Positions 1 through 9,999 of a stretch of 64,000 nucleotides of DNA are shown here, in pieces (the first letter of the stretch is position 1; each line of letters begins with the position of its first letter). The DNA comes from Isochrysis galbana (taxonomy: Eukaryota; Haptophyta; Isochrysidales; Isochrysidaceae), in assembly GCA_018136815.1 (NCBI GenBank), contig CM030931.1, positions 11,586,612-11,650,611 on the forward strand. Reading direction: 5' to 3'. Position numbers and translations under genes: made by a program. Below the pieces are notes generated by a model. That model was not told the DNA's origin. It saw nothing but the letters and a program-made list of their open reading frames with translations, and did no database searches.

Positions 1-1
1 T

Positions 2-1447
2 TCGTCTGAAAGCGAGGTGCAAAACGTCTTTGGTATTGACGTTGCCACAAATATTGCCCACATAGTGCCATTTGGATCCTTGATGTTGCCGCCGCTTGAG
101 CGCACTGTGGATCCTGTTTCACATACTGCAACTCGCCCGGAGGCAGCGCCAGCTCATGATCTGACAGTGAACAGTGGCGAACAAGCTCAGTACGGCGCTG
201 AATCTTCCCACCAGTCTGCGTGTGTCAAGGAAAAGATCGCGTCTCCTTCTCGACGGGAGCAACTATCTCTAGATGATTCCATCAGTAGTTTTAGTAAGCT
301 TCAAGAGAGCACCGACGATATCCCCACAGCGACAGAGAGTCAGGCTGAGCTGACTTGTTTCTCAGTCTCTTCTGGGGTATCAGCATCGGCTCAGAGCAAA
401 CGGAATGAAGGCGAGACAAATTTCGCGTCTATGCCGGCGAGCGTTGACAACCTCGACAAGAATGTGCCGGAGATACTCTTCAATGAGCAAGCAAGCAACA
501 AGGCTGACACCGCATTGACATCCCTCCAGGCGCTGAGCATGGTCTCCATCGATCCAAGCTCATGCTCCTCCAACAACTCTTATTCTCTTTCACGCACATA
601 CACCAAGCGCAAGCGACTTGATCCTATGCAATTGGTCGCGACAAGTGAAAAGGGTATGTCATTAGAGAGCACCCCACAGCAGCAAGCAAACCAAGGGTCG
701 ATGGTGGCTGCAATGGATGAATCCAAGGGGCTGAATCCGCCTACGAATGTATGTACGCCAATTAGTGATCAGGAATCGAAACAAGCCGATTTGGAGAGGG
801 CAACGATGGCCGAAGTGGCACCGACTTTCCAACCCGATTTTTGCGTGGCCGTTGAAAGTGATAATGACCTATCCGCCGAAATCTTAGAACCGCAGTCTGC
901 GCAAGCAGCTTCGGCCACGGACTTGTCATCGAGCGTCACGGCCGTCACTATCAAACTGCAAGGCGCAAGTGGAGCTGCACTTATCCAAAACGTGGAGGCG
1001 ATGTCTCAATTGTCAGCTGCTCACAGTGGCAAGGACAAGCAACAAAAGTCGTCTTCCGCCCCGTTGCTGGTCAACGCCAATGCCCTTCACAACCACACCA
1101 AGACGCCCGATGGGGCTGGAGTCCTTACTTGTGGCCCGGTCAGAAGTTCAATGAAGATGCCTGCTTTGTCCAGTCCTCAATTCAGTCGTGGCGAGGAGCA
1201 AGGCGCTAGCGAAACGCCCGGAAGCAATTGTGCCGGTGCACATGAGGTGGTTAACACATCCCTAGATTCAAACCCTTCATTTTGTTCGTTAGAACAAGTG
1301 CCTGTAGGATTGCTTTCGTCCTATGTAGGCGCATGTGGACAAACAGAGTGCATAACAGCGCATCAAGAAGTGCTCGGCGATGGCTCGCAGACCGAATGGG
1401 ACTATGGGCCGAACGGGAATATCTTGCCACCGAACTTGCAACCTTGA
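2..1447 (+). CDS. Partial hypothetical protein, disordered Ser/Thr/Gln-rich
   Basis: The frame is open from base 2 to a TGA at 1445-1447, so the 5' end lies outside the window; the first in-frame ATG is near base 82. About 480 residues are visible. They are rich in Ser, Gln, Ala and Thr, with a short basic patch (TYTKRKRLD) near the middle. I see no globular domain, signal peptide or membrane segment. Base composition is less GC-rich than the other genes here. An AATAAA hexamer lies at 1471-1476, about 24 bp after the stop, and could serve as a polyadenylation signal. The length of the open frame supports coding, but I do not recognise a family; it could be the disordered C-terminus of a larger protein or the last exon of a spliced gene. 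Confidence 0.55.
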   Translation, partial: SSESEVQNVFGIDVATNIAHIVPFGSLMLPPLERTVDPVSHTATRPEAAPAHDLTVNSGEQAQYGAESSHQSACVKEKIASPSRREQLSLDDSISSFSKLQESTDDIPTATESQAELTCFSVSSGVSASAQSKRNEGETNFASMPASVDNLDKNVPEILFNEQASNKADTALTSLQALSMVSIDPSSCSSNNSYSLSRTYTKRKRLDPMQLVATSEKGMSLESTPQQQANQGSMVAAMDESKGLNPPTNVCTPISDQESKQADLERATMAEVAPTFQPDFCVAVESDNDLSAEILEPQSAQAASATDLSSSVTAVTIKLQGASGAALIQNVEAMSQLSAAHSGKDKQQKSSSAPLLVNANALHNHTKTPDGAGVLTCGPVRSSMKMPALSSPQFSRGEEQGASETPGSNCAGAHEVVNTSLDSNPSFCSLEQVPVGLLSSYVGACGQTECITAHQEVLGDGSQTEWDYGPNGNILPPNLQP

Positions 1448-1649
1448 GATTTATTGATACTACTACTAATAATAAAGAAAGTTGTGCCCTACTCCTAGTC
1501 AACCCTAACTATAACTAATTGGACACAACTTTTCAGTCCCAAACCCCCACCATGACAGATTGTCGCATCCGCATTCGACTTTCTGCTCTTATCGACCACT
1601 AACCGCGCACTCTGCACTTTGGTGCGTAAGTACCTGTTTGCTTGTCGAA

Positions 1650-1896
1650 CAGGGGGGAAAGGAGGGGTTGGAGCAATGGGCTGGCCACGCCGGGCTAGAT
1701 CGAGCGAATCAGGTGAGCCTTTGGGGAAGGGAGTAAGTCAGCAGGGCAGTCTGCTCTTGGCAAGTCATAAGGCATAAGGCATGCTACATGCTAGGAGGAT
1801 GGGTGGTTTCTCGTTTCTCCCCCACGGCGGGGGAGGAGTGGAGATAAAGGGGGGCTCGTGCCCCCCCATGGGCGAACCAAGTATTAAAAAAAAAAC
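1650..1896 (-). repeat. R1 dispersed repeat fragment, inverted
   Basis: On the minus strand this segment matches the first ~250 bp of the R1 copy at 42352-43033. It includes the 'cgaaccaagtatt' terminal motif, the 'cccatggg' block and the 'ggctcgcctgattcgctcg'-like stretch. It is diverged, and the rest of R1 is missing. It sits just beyond the 3' side of the LINE remnant at 2199-4652. Confidence 0.75.
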
Positions 1897-2198
1897 TTCT
1901 GAAGATTCAGGGCTACTCGCCTACTAGCTATGGGTCACACCTATGCCTTTGCTATCTACATCGCCCTTAACTTCCCTCCCTCCACCTCTTCCCCTGCCCC
2001 CCTTCTTTCCTTTTTCTTCGGTTTCCGGGGTCCGGCCTCGGTACACTACCTGAGGCCTGGTTCGGAGTGTGGGGTTCGGGCAGGCCTTTTGAGTTTGTCG
2101 GTATTGTCTTGTGTGTCCATCCGTCTACGTCTTATCCGTTATATTTGAGTCGGGGTCCTAGTGTCTCTAGTGTCAGTTTTGAATGGCGTGCCAAAGCT

Positions 2199-3239
2199 TC
2201 AAGTGCTTTGTTTGTCTGGCTCCTTGATCTCCTCGACGGCGTGAACGATCCCCAGCTTGGTGGCTAGCTCCACTAGCTCCGTACTGGGCTTAAGTCCGCC
2301 TTTGTCGTTCCTATTGAAGATGGGTCTCAAGTCGTTCATGTCTATCCTTTTCTTGGGTTGCCTGCCCATGCCCGCCTGGGCGGTCCTCGCCGAATCGGTT
2401 TCTTGTGCGAATAGGAGTGCTTTGCTCAGCAAGGTGTATCTCTCTATGGTTCTTATCAGTATTGATTCTTCCGAAAATTTTAAGCCGTCGTAGTGTATCC
2501 TATAGAAGTCCGTGATTATATATCTCCAAGCTAATAGGTATAGTATACATATCGCTTTCGGGGCGTCTCCTTTCGGGAAGACGAATAGGTTATCTATAAT
2601 GGTTTCCTCTCTGCTTTTTTCCGCCTTAGGCGAGAATCGTGCGACTTTATTTAGTTCGCCTAGGATGTTGATTATCTTGGGGCATTCGCCTAGGTGGATC
2701 GAGGATTCATCCGCTTCCCCACATATACGGCACGTGTTGTCTCTGCCCGGAAAGCGGTTATATGTGCCCACTCTCCTATGCGTGATGTGTTTGAAATGTA
2801 GGTGCATGTCTCGCGCCGTTATCATTGGCGAGGTGTATAGCTTCGCGAGGTGCGCCCATGTATCGCCTGAAGTTTGGAGTTTTTCCTCCCATTTGGTCGG
2901 CCCCCTGAGGTGTTTGCGTTTGCCTTTCACCCGCTGGAGGGCCTCGGTGATATGTTCTACTCCGATGCCGTCCAGCGGCGTCTTGCCGTCTAATGTGTAT
3001 TCGTCCGCTAACGGGTATTCCAGTCTCCTGTTGGTTTTGTATCCTTCCCCCCATTGCGCCGGTGGGGATGAGTCTAAGTTCGTGGGTGCGGCGGGTAGTC
3101 TTTTTCCGATTATGGGTGTGCCTAGGTATGAGAGCTCCGCCTCATACCACCTTCCCTTGATGTTTACGCAGTATTCCCCGTCTATTGTTATTCGCAGTTC
3201 GGGCGTCGGTTCTTCCGGGTGCGTGGATGCACAGGTTCT
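2199..3239 (-). pseudogene. LINE ORF2 C-terminal remnant with zf-RVT zinc knuckle
   Basis: The frame is open from a TAA at 3240-3242 down to the stop at 2199. Near its start, 'AELSYLGTPIIGKRL' resembles the YLG-P-L segment just after the RT palm in LINE elements. About 130 residues later comes CRICGEADESSIHLGEC, the Cys-x2-Cys...His-x4-Cys pattern of the reverse-transcriptase zinc-binding domain, preceded by the usual 'HITHRRVGTYNRFPGR' lead-in. The last 100 residues include 'TDFYRIHYDG', which recurs at 34510-34852. The upstream palm with the YxDD motif is absent, so this is a pseudogene. Confidence 0.78.
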
Positions 3240-3362
3240 TTATGTCGCCTCCGAGCTCGCGGCAATTCCGGACCGCATACTCGATGGGGTAGGGGGCTCC
3301 GTTAACACTGAGGAGAATCTTGCGCGGAAAGTCGAACGATTTGAACGAGCCTTGCTTGGGGG

Positions 3363-3971
3363 TCACGTAGAGATGGTAAACTTCTTTCTCTTACCTTGGG
3401 TTACTAGGACCCCTTCTTTGGTGAGAATCTTGGTCCTTTCTTGGTTCCCTTGAAGAAAGTAGAAGCCTTGGTTTTCAACCGCCTTGGCGAGCGAGCTGAT
3501 CGTAATAATGCTCTTCAGCTCGAACTTGTAGTTGCGCACCACTAGGTGCGCCGAGACGTCTTGGAAAGCGCCGGCTACCGCTTTGTCGGACGCCCGGGGG
3601 AGCCCCTTGAGTTTCTCGTCGAGAGTTTGATATTTGACCGCTATAGGGCACGGAATGCCCGCCTTGCGAAAGTCGACTACGTCTTTGAACATCTCGCGAA
3701 ATTGATTCGCGCAATCCGCCGTAACCATTATTTCCCATGGTCCGGAAGCGCTCTTAGACAGAAAGTCGGGTTCAAGGTCGACGCCTTCTAGTTTGTTGAG
3801 ATGCGCAACAATGGCGCCTAGGGTCTCCTCGTCTTTGGCCTTGTGGCCCTTCTCGTACGCCGTGAAGGTGATGATGATTTTGTGAGAATCTGGAAACTCG
3901 GCCTCTTCTTGAAGCTCGGGCTCGAGGTCTTCGTCGAGGAGGGCCACCTGTGTGGCCGTGGGGGGAGGCAA
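3363..3971 (-). pseudogene. LINE ORF1-like frame, downstream part
   Basis: This is about 200 codons without a credible ATG at its left boundary: the first codon of the frame here is TTG, and the sequence stays coding-like upstream. The product is acidic then mixed (LDEDLEPELQEEAEFPDSHK...), followed by alpha/beta-looking sequence ending in basic 'TQGKRKKFTIST'. Its position, between the 4086-4652 frame and the ORF2 remnant on the same strand, suggests the second half of a LINE ORF1. The frame change relative to 4086-4652 implies an indel. I see no CCHC knuckle or RRM motif that would settle the class. Confidence 0.5.
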
Positions 3972-4085
3972 GGTTAGTCCTCTGCCTTGTCTTGCTTCTC
4001 TAGAGTCCAGTTGTCTCAGTGCGTCTACCGCGTTGTCACTCCCTCTCGCGGGTTTTGTGTGGAGTGTCTGTTGTGTTGGCCCAAA

Positions 4086-4652
4086 TTATTCGTGATTGTG
4101 CTGGTTATGTTGGGCCTCTGGGGCCGGTGTCTTGCTGGTCGTTCCAGCGCCCGAGGCGCGGTCGTCCGCGTGCCTCTGGGCGTCTCTGGGGAGTGTCTCC
4201 CCGGTGTCGTCCTCCCCGTTGCCGCTGTCTCCCCTGATGGGGGTCCAAAGCTGCTCTTTCCAGTGCCTGTTTTGATGCGACATTTCCCCAATGGGGTCCT
4301 GTCTTGTATGGCGCCGGGCCGGCCCCTCGCGCCGGAGCACGAGGGCGGTAACGCGGCTGTGTAGGGTCCCGGCCCGGGGGCCTTCCCTATGGGTTCGTCC
4401 CTCTGGTGCTTTGTGGTAGGTGTGGCTGTGGATTGTGCTGGAGGTGTGTTGCCTGCTGGCTGGTGCCAGCATGGCGGCCTTGTACATGTCGTTCGTGGTG
4501 ATGCGCGGGCGCGGCCCGCCGGCTCCTGTGCCCACCTGACTGGGGGGGTCGTCCTGGCGCGGTCGCTTCGGCGACAGCGGCGTGTCCATGAGCTCTTCGT
4601 CCATCATGGCGAGGGCAGCGGCAGCGAGAGCGGGCGGCGGTGCGCGCTCCAT
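4086..4652 (-). pseudogene. LINE ORF1-like frame, N-terminal part
   Basis: An ATG at 4652 opens 188 codons. The start is Ala/Pro-rich and includes a short basic-acidic stretch (LSPKRPRQDD), followed by Arg/His/Thr-rich low-complexity sequence. It is co-oriented with the two downstream LINE pieces and lies where ORF1 of a non-LTR element would begin. The C-terminal half may be an out-of-frame reading. I assign it to the LINE by context, not by a recognised domain. Confidence 0.4.
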
Positions 4653-4675
4653 GACCCTATCGTTTTAACGATAGT

Positions 4676-4708
4676 TGTGGGCGAACCAAGTATAAACTTA
4701 GTTAGTCA
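4676..4708. repeat. R1-type terminal motif
   Basis: The segment 'gggcgaaccaagtataaa' followed by 'cttagttag' is the same near-palindromic end found at 42352, 46215, 48605 and 53132. It sits at the 5' boundary of the LINE remnant, suggesting that R1-type ends and this LINE are linked or were inserted next to each other. Confidence 0.6.
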
Positions 4709-5474
4709 CAAGCAGTACTTTTGTACGTTTACGTGAATAAGCCCCCAATGTAACATGTAGTATATGTAAGCGGCGGGTTTCATTCCTCATGCCGAAAGCA
4801 TGCCATGAACCGACCGACATGGACATTCCTGCGATTGTTGGCTGGGCGTTGAGGGGCTCGCTCGCTGCCGCGGGATGGGGGACTTGTCCGCGGCGTGACA
4901 TAGAGATGAACAATGCATTTTACACCATTCACCGGGGAGAAAGGCGCATATGGGCGCACAGCAGGTAGGAAAGCGGGTTACTGGCACAAAAGGATGTCCG
5001 CACTAGTTCGACATTGCCAAGATAGAGCCTAGCTACTGTCCCTCACTGCTCGGCGGAGATTGGTGGCGCAACGTATTGCAGCCCATAGCTCCGATGTCGA
5101 GCTGAAGGTGTCGACGACGGCCGTGCGCGGCACGCCCAATGACGTGATGACGGAGCGTATGCGGCTTAAACGTGGCGCGCTTGCGGCGACACTTTCCACG
5201 TGCCCGTGTGCAGTGTGCGCTCGCTTTGCCGTCAAGTTCGGGAGGCATTTTTGTGAATAAGCAAGGCGAGCAGCCAATAGCCCTTGGGGAGGCAGATGCG
5301 ACTATGCGCTCGGTTGTATCGACGTAAAGGAAGGCGTCTCTTCGATTGCTCACACACATGAGTCAACTGGAACCCGGAACGTGAGAAGTGCAACATCTGA
5401 GACTACACGAAGCCTCCTTGGGTACGGCGACACGAAAGCATGTATGACGTGCGCTCCTTTGGGATGATGTAGGC
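4709..5474. other. No convincing gene
   Basis: Several overlapping short frames exist on both strands, but none shows a domain, a clear start or a splice-compatible continuation. The segment lies between the LINE remnant and the 3' end of the HAD-domain gene and probably includes that gene's 3' untranslated region. Confidence 0.5.
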
Positions 5475-7904
5475 TCAGCCCACACCCCGCTGGAAGAGGA
5501 CCCGCATAACGTGCTCATTGGCGGCAAGACGCTGGTCGCAAACTTCCGCAAGTGAGTCGTCGACAAACACGGCTATAGCGTGTGGGGATGCACGCGCAAG
5601 CACCTCCTCAACGTATTTCGCCTTGGACTCCTTCTTGGCCGTGACGCACAGTCCAGCAAGGCGGACGCCGCGCGCCGATAAGAACGTGCGGATCTCGTTC
5701 GCGTGCTGGTTTCGGGTAAGTACATGTGTCGGGTGCACCGCAGCAACCGAGATGAGTTCCGCGTCGAGCGAGTGCGAGCCGATTAGCGGCGAGCCACCCG
5801 TTCGTGTAGAACAGAGCGTCCGGTCGAAGTCGAGGAAAACTGCAGCTGGGCGCGCCTCCGCACAGATCGCAGAGACCACCTCTCCGTCTCCGCTCGCCAG
5901 CCGGCAGTCAGGGCAGGCGTGGAACGAGCCGTCACAGACGACACACCGCTGCTGATGCGTGCAAAAGGCGTGGCGTGGGGAGCGTGATTGGGCGGGTGAC
6001 AAACTGGCCCTCGCCGCCCTCGCCGCATCGTCGTCCAGCGGGCATCGACCGTCGGCACGCGCCGCCTCTTCGCATTGCCAGCACAGCAGCCGCGGCCGAC
6101 CGCCTGGGCAGACGATGGCCCAGGGCACAGCCACTACTGTCGAGCAATCACGGCAGGGTAGCCGTCCATGTTGCTGCCGCTGCTGGCCAGCGCGCTTGCC
6201 TACGCGTCCCGTTTGATGCTGCCCTAGCCGCTCATCCTCCGGCTGGAGACCCACGCGCTCGCGCGCAGGCGGCACCGGGTCCTGTGGTGGTAGATTGACG
6301 CGCACGCGCATCGCAGAGGGTGGAGGGGGCCATCCCTCCTCTGCGATGGCCTTGCGCATTGCCGATTCATAGGCATCACGCTGTTTCCCGAGTGACGCAA
6401 GCAGCACACCGAGGCGCGCAAACGTATCGGAGGGCAAAAACATCGCGCGGCGGCCGCGCGGCGCGTCGCTCGCCACAAACAGGCGCGGCGCGCAACGGTG
6501 TGCACCGACCTCATCGGCCGGCGCGCCTGCGCGCGGCAAGGGGTGCAGCTGCACGATGTCATGTAGCGAGGCGCACAGAGCGCTGTAGGCCTCATCAAGC
6601 CCGGCCAGGGCCGCCGTGTGTTTGCACTTGAGCACCGCGGCCTGAAGTACCTGTTCAGCCTCGGGTCGTGCCACTTCGTCCCTGGTGGGAAAGGGGCAAT
6701 CAAGGGCAGCTAGCCTTGCTCGCGCTGCGCGCACATCTGCGTGGAGGCCGCTGATCACCTCGAGGAGCAGGACCGCCACCCTCCACATGGCGAGCGCCTT
6801 GGCGGCACCACGCGCGATGAGCGAGAGGCGCACAAATTCCAGCTCGAAGTCTTCCAACACTCTGCCCCAAGTCGTCGCCCACCCGCCGCGGCGACCATTG
6901 CTTAGCACTGCCAGTGCAACGTTGAGTCCCTCGTGTAGCAAATCATTACGCCAGACGGAGTTGGCGGGCGGAGGCACGGCGGCGCCCTCAGGGAGCGCGC
7001 GCTTGTGCGAGTTGGGCGTGCGCTTTGCGAACACCGGGACACCCGCGACCACCAGATTGACGAAAGCGTTGGCGCGCTCCACCGCGCGTGTGCCCAGGAG
7101 GGAGGCGGGCAGTTGGCGCAGCCGCGCTGGCACGTGCTGAGTGGCATCCGGGTGGCGCGGCAGCGTGCACACTGCCTTCACCATGTCGCGCACGTCGTGC
7201 AGAGCAGTACGCACGGCGCGCGCGTTCTCGAGTGCGTTGGCTACCTCGGCATAGCTCTGCCATCTCTCGTCCAGGTGGTAGGCCGAGCGCGACGGATTGT
7301 CGCGAAAGAAGTACATTGCCTGCCTCTGCAGCGCCATCTCGAGTCGTTGCGCATCCTGGAAGAGGCAGAGGCACGCCTTTTTGAAGTTGACGAGCTCTCG
7401 GCGGACCTCGAAGGCGGCAACAAGACCGCCCCGTGTGCGCAGCGCCACGATCGCCGCCTCGGCGCGCACGGATCCCACCAGCGAGAGAGCAGGCGCGCAG
7501 CCGCCTTGCTGGGCTGTCTGCGCACCACCCGCCGCCTTGGCTGAGTCCGCACTCAGAGGCCCGGGCTTGCTGGCGGCAGAGGTGCCGAGTGGCAGCCCCA
7601 CGGTGCCACCACCTCCCGCTGCGCCGTCTTCCGCGGGCATAGCCACGCGCAGATCGATCGCGACAAGCTCGAACGCTCCGCAAGGGAAGCTAAGCACATT
7701 GGCGAGACTCAGCTCGAGTGGGCTGGGTGAGTGCACCCGTCGGAAGTAAGAATCCACACGGCACGCGAGGGCGAGGGCGAGCCGGCGCGCCCGTCGTGCC
7801 CGTGCTCGTCGACGCGCCACTACCGCCACTGCCGCAGCCGCTGCTACCGCCGCAACAGCCCCCAGCCACGCGCCGGCGCCACTCCGCCCACCGCCCACTC
7901 CCAT
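5475..7904 (-). CDS. Membrane-anchored protein with zinc-binding Cys clusters and a C-terminal HAD-like domain
   Basis: A single open frame of 809 residues starts at an ATG at 7904. Residues ~10-30 form a hydrophobic Ala/Val segment followed at once by a dense Arg cluster, as expected of an N-terminal signal anchor with a cytosolic body. A long Ala-rich helical region follows (~100-560) that I cannot assign. Two paired-cysteine clusters come next: C584/C587 with C608/C611, and C654/C657 with C664/C667, typical of zinc ribbons or RING-like folds. From 687 to the end is a HAD-like domain: motif I FLDFDRT (D692, D694), a lysine-rich motif III region (K757-K761) and motif IV VFVDDS (D782, D783). 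Those residues suggest a catalytically competent phosphotransferase, though the domain is short and lacks an obvious cap. The substrate is unknown. The Met start follows a GGC-repeat-rich leader. Confidence 0.75.
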   Translation of the reverse strand: MGVGGGRSGAGAWLGAVAAVAAAAAVAVVARRRARARRARRLALALACRVDSYFRRVHSPSPLELSLANVLSFPCGAFELVAIDLRVAMPAEDGAAGGGGTVGLPLGTSAASKPGPLSADSAKAAGGAQTAQQGGCAPALSLVGSVRAEAAIVALRTRGGLVAAFEVRRELVNFKKACLCLFQDAQRLEMALQRQAMYFFRDNPSRSAYHLDERWQSYAEVANALENARAVRTALHDVRDMVKAVCTLPRHPDATQHVPARLRQLPASLLGTRAVERANAFVNLVVAGVPVFAKRTPNSHKRALPEGAAVPPPANSVWRNDLLHEGLNVALAVLSNGRRGGWATTWGRVLEDFELEFVRLSLIARGAAKALAMWRVAVLLLEVISGLHADVRAARARLAALDCPFPTRDEVARPEAEQVLQAAVLKCKHTAALAGLDEAYSALCASLHDIVQLHPLPRAGAPADEVGAHRCAPRLFVASDAPRGRRAMFLPSDTFARLGVLLASLGKQRDAYESAMRKAIAEEGWPPPPSAMRVRVNLPPQDPVPPARERVGLQPEDERLGQHQTGRVGKRAGQQRQQHGRLPCRDCSTVVAVPWAIVCPGGRPRLLCWQCEEAARADGRCPLDDDAARAARASLSPAQSRSPRHAFCTHQQRCVVCDGSFHACPDCRLASGDGEVVSAICAEARPAAVFLDFDRTLCSTRTGGSPLIGSHSLDAELISVAAVHPTHVLTRNQHANEIRTFLSARGVRLAGLCVTAKKESKAKYVEEVLARASPHAIAVFVDDSLAEVCDQRLAANEHVMRVLFQRGVG

Positions 7905-8074
7905 GCGCCGCCGCCGCCGCCGCCGCCGAGTCGCTTGCTCGCTCGCTCCACATTCGTTATTTCGTTACGAGTCGCGGATATACATAATAGCCGTACATGT
8001 AACGCGTCATGCAAAACATCACAAATCACAAAAGTACCAGTGCAGCGTAATTAATACAATCTGTCAGCCTCCGA
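7905..8074. other. Upstream region of the HAD-domain gene
   Basis: A (GCC)n run just upstream of the ATG at 7904 is followed by 'gctcgctcgctcc' and AT-richer sequence. It probably holds the promoter and 5' UTR of the minus-strand gene. I see no defined box. Confidence 0.35.
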
Positions 8075-8470
8075 CGAAGAGGTAGGAGAGCTGTAGCGGC
8101 GGCGGCGGCGGTTCTTCTTCTTGTCCTTATGAGCCTTTTTAGATTTCGATGAGGAGCGAGGGAGCGGCGGTGGCGGAGGCAAAACAATTTCACCGTTATC
8201 TTCAGATGGAGGTGGAGGCGGGCTGGCTGCTGGCTGCTGGCTGCCTGGACTGGAGCACTGGAGCGGGAGGGAGTCGGCCCCGTTCGATAGCGCTAGTGAC
8301 CGCGGCGAGCTGCTGCGAGAAATGTGCGTAAGCTCAATATAACGCAGCTACGACGGGTTTGAGCCCCGGTGAAGCCGACGAAGTTGGCGGCGGGGCCGTA
8401 GCAAACGGTGCGAGAAGGAGAAAGATGACGAAGAAGGGGAAGGGAGTAGTCGGGCAGCAGGCCCGGGGCC
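8075..8470 (-). repeat. Inverted fragment of the gag-like retroelement ORF
   Basis: The minus strand closely matches 22430-22800 of the gag-like ORF. It covers the segment from 'ggccccgggcctgctgcccg' through the Lys/Arg-rich stretch with (CGC)n codons. Several indels break the frame. It is a dead fragment of the same retroelement family, about 14 kb away and in opposite orientation. Confidence 0.85.
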
Positions 8471-9300
8471 ATTCAAGAAGACACACGAGGTGCTGTGCGG
8501 TATGCGGTATATATCCAATGCACTTCTTGAAGACGATCTTCTTTCGGCAACTGCCGGTGACGATGGTGTAGGCCACGTGGCACGTGGTCGTCACCCGGTC
8601 ACTCGAGGCGCGAGGCGCTGGATTCTGGATTCCGGGATCTCCCTCCCTATCTCCTTCTGGTATGAGAGTTGCTGGGGTATTATGTCCGCGTAGCGTTTTT
8701 TTTTTCGCACGTAGAGTCGGCTCGGTCGTGTAGCCTTCCCCGCCGAGTGGTGCAGCGTCCCCGGAAAGTGGTTGTTTCCCCTCCCTACCCCTACCCCCTC
8801 CTAAGCGAGGCGCGCTTTTTGCAGGAGGAAGGAGGCGGAGGGGGAAATACGAAAATACCGGAGGGGAGGGAGACCAAATGAAAGCGAGCCGCCTCGCACC
8901 TACTCCTAAGCAAGGCGCGGGAGGGGAAGAAACCGGAGGGAAGGGAGACCAAATGAAGGCAAGCCGCCTATGTGTGATATGAGATATGTGAATATGTGAA
9001 TGTGAGTACATGGTACATGGTAGTAATAGTAATAGTAAAGTAGGCGAAAGGACGCGAGAGAGGAAGTGCGACAGCTTGATATCCTAAGAATAGATGTCCT
9101 TCTCGGCCTGACTATAGTGGAAGCTGAGGCTCTCAAGAGAGTACAAATTCTCTCTCTCAGCCTCCCATCCCCTACAAGACTAGAGCCTAGAGACTAGAGT
9201 TATAAAAGGTTTGTGACCTCTGCTAGAAGTCTACTTCTAGGAGTAAAGGAGTGAGCGGAGGGGGAGGAGTCCGTCCGAAGACGCCAAAAAGGACAAGGCT
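8471..9300. other. Intergenic region with an imperfect short tandem duplication
   Basis: No gene is evident. At 8789-8971 a segment of 70-105 bp containing 'gggagaccaaatgaa', 'gccgcct' and 'cctaagcaaggcgcg' occurs twice in tandem with changes. The core 'accaaatgaaggcaa' also recurs near 38773. The rest is low-information sequence ahead of the CT tract. Confidence 0.5.
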
Positions 9301-9990
<690 letters not shown>

Positions 9991-9999
9991 CGGCAAGTG

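Larger units (their letters stand above)
2199..4652 (-). mobile_element. Degenerate LINE-type (non-LTR) retrotransposon lacking its reverse transcriptase core
   Basis: Read on the minus strand, the order is an ORF1-like frame, a second frame continuing it, then the extreme C-terminus of ORF2. Only about 430 bp separate the ORF1-like part from the post-RT region, so endonuclease and most of the reverse transcriptase have been deleted. A stop interrupts the remaining ORF2 frame at about 3240. The 5' side ends near 4680 in a palindrome-like 'tatcgttttaacgata' followed by an R1-type terminal motif. The element cannot move on its own in this state. Related C-terminal pieces occur at 34510-34852 and about 48800-48990. 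Confidence 0.75.
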
